A stretch of 64,000 nt of DNA. Origin: Sporosarcina sp. ANT_H38. Lineage in GTDB: Bacteria; Bacillota; Bacilli; Bacillales_A; Planococcaceae. The DNA lies in NCBI RefSeq assembly GCF_008369195.1, contig NZ_VOBC01000001.1:1488001-1552000 (forward strand). The letters run 5' to 3'. Each line of letters begins with the position of its first letter. Position 1 is the stretch's first letter. The notes below the pieces were generated by a model that saw only the letters and a program-made list of their open reading frames with translations, did no database searches and was not told the DNA's origin. This document shows positions 63,759-64,000 of the stretch, piece after piece. Both the position numbers and the translations under genes were made by a program.

Positions 63759-64000
63759 CCGCAAAACTCCTTACTTTAACGGTGTCATTCAACATTGTCA
63801 CATAAGCAGTTACAGTTAATCCATCAAATGTGAACGTAACCATCTTGACTTCTGTAACTAATGGAATATGCCCGGTTATGTCTACTCGTTTCCGAATAAC
63901 TGTTCCACTTTGCTCAATATCAATTAGCCCACGATTATTCTTAAGTCGGATTGTCCTGCCATTGTTAACCACGCGAATTTCACTGACGTCAGAAAGAAGG
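63739..64000 (-). CDS. comGF: ComGF competence protein, C-terminal part
   Basis: Open from the window edge: EIRVVNNGRTIRLKNNRGL, GHIPLVTEVKMVTFTFDGL, KVRSFAVGFYPK. This matches the C-terminal half of ComGF (GR.IR.N..GHVPLL..V). The N-terminus is outside the window. Overlaps the start of the next gene. Confidence 0.75.
   Translation of the reverse strand, partial: LLSDVSEIRVVNNGRTIRLKNNRGLIDIEQSGTVIRKRVDITGHIPLVTEVKMVTFTFDGLTVTAYVTMLNDTVKVRSFAVGFYPK

Noticed and set aside
1..64000. CRISPR arrays, rRNA and tRNA genes
   Set aside because: No regularly spaced repeat array, cloverleaf or rRNA-like sequence was seen.

Overview
The window reads as chromosome of a low-GC, endospore-forming Bacillales bacterium. 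Gene order is that of the Bacillus subtilis comG - gcv - yqh - efp - spoIIIA - accBC - folD/xse/ispA/dxs - argR/recN - spoIVB - spo0A block, read right to left (core genes are on the minus strand). Protein details and the spo0A - DUF342 - glpQ order suggest Planococcaceae (Sporosarcina/Lysinibacillus-like); this family placement is inference. No tRNA, rRNA or CRISPR array was seen.

Layout. 1-2,095: a glycerophosphodiesterase (cut by the window edge) and a FapA/DUF342 protein, the expected neighbours downstream of spo0A. 2,100-15,820: an AT-rich accessory block between them and spo0A. It holds a VWA protein, a cupin, a guanine-riboswitch-controlled nucleoside transporter, an AhpD-like protein, an ECF sigma/anti-sigma pair, small proteins, and many decayed genes including two tyrosine-recombinase remnants and a phage-type methyltransferase remnant. 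Short direct copies of the spo0A 3' end lie at 2,206 and 5,727 in addition to the real one at 15,823, which suggests two successive elements integrated in the 3' tip of spo0A. 15,823-33,341: spo0A, spoIVB, recN, argR, tlyA, dxs, ispA, xseB, xseA, folD, nusB, an Asp23 protein, accC, accB, then a strikingly reduced spoIIIA cluster (AC to AH, without AA and AB) and efp. 33,368-37,603: papA, aroQ, yqhR, yqhQ, lipM.

37,610-57,700: about 20 kb without counterpart at this place in B. subtilis. It contains a yolD gene beside a deleted uvrX, a methyltransferase, photolyase, an HrtAB-like ABC transporter, a HemAT-type oxygen sensor, an EAL protein, a MerR/B12-binding (LitR/CarH-like) regulator, the complete kdp potassium system with its two-component regulator, and a phosphatase/acetyltransferase pair. 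57,775-64,000: rhodanese-like yqhL, the glycine cleavage genes under a tandem glycine riboswitch, aroK, and the end of the comG operon.

Themes: (1) site-specific insertion behind the master sporulation regulator; (2) shortened sporulation channel proteins; (3) several broken genes whose lesion is a one-base change in a homopolymer run, which may be assembly error or decay; (4) clear cis-regulation: sigma-H promoter and 0A boxes at spo0A, guanine and glycine riboswitches, a perfect 25-bp inverted repeat at kdp, LexA-like boxes at uvrX/yolD, and a dyad in front of the B12 regulator.
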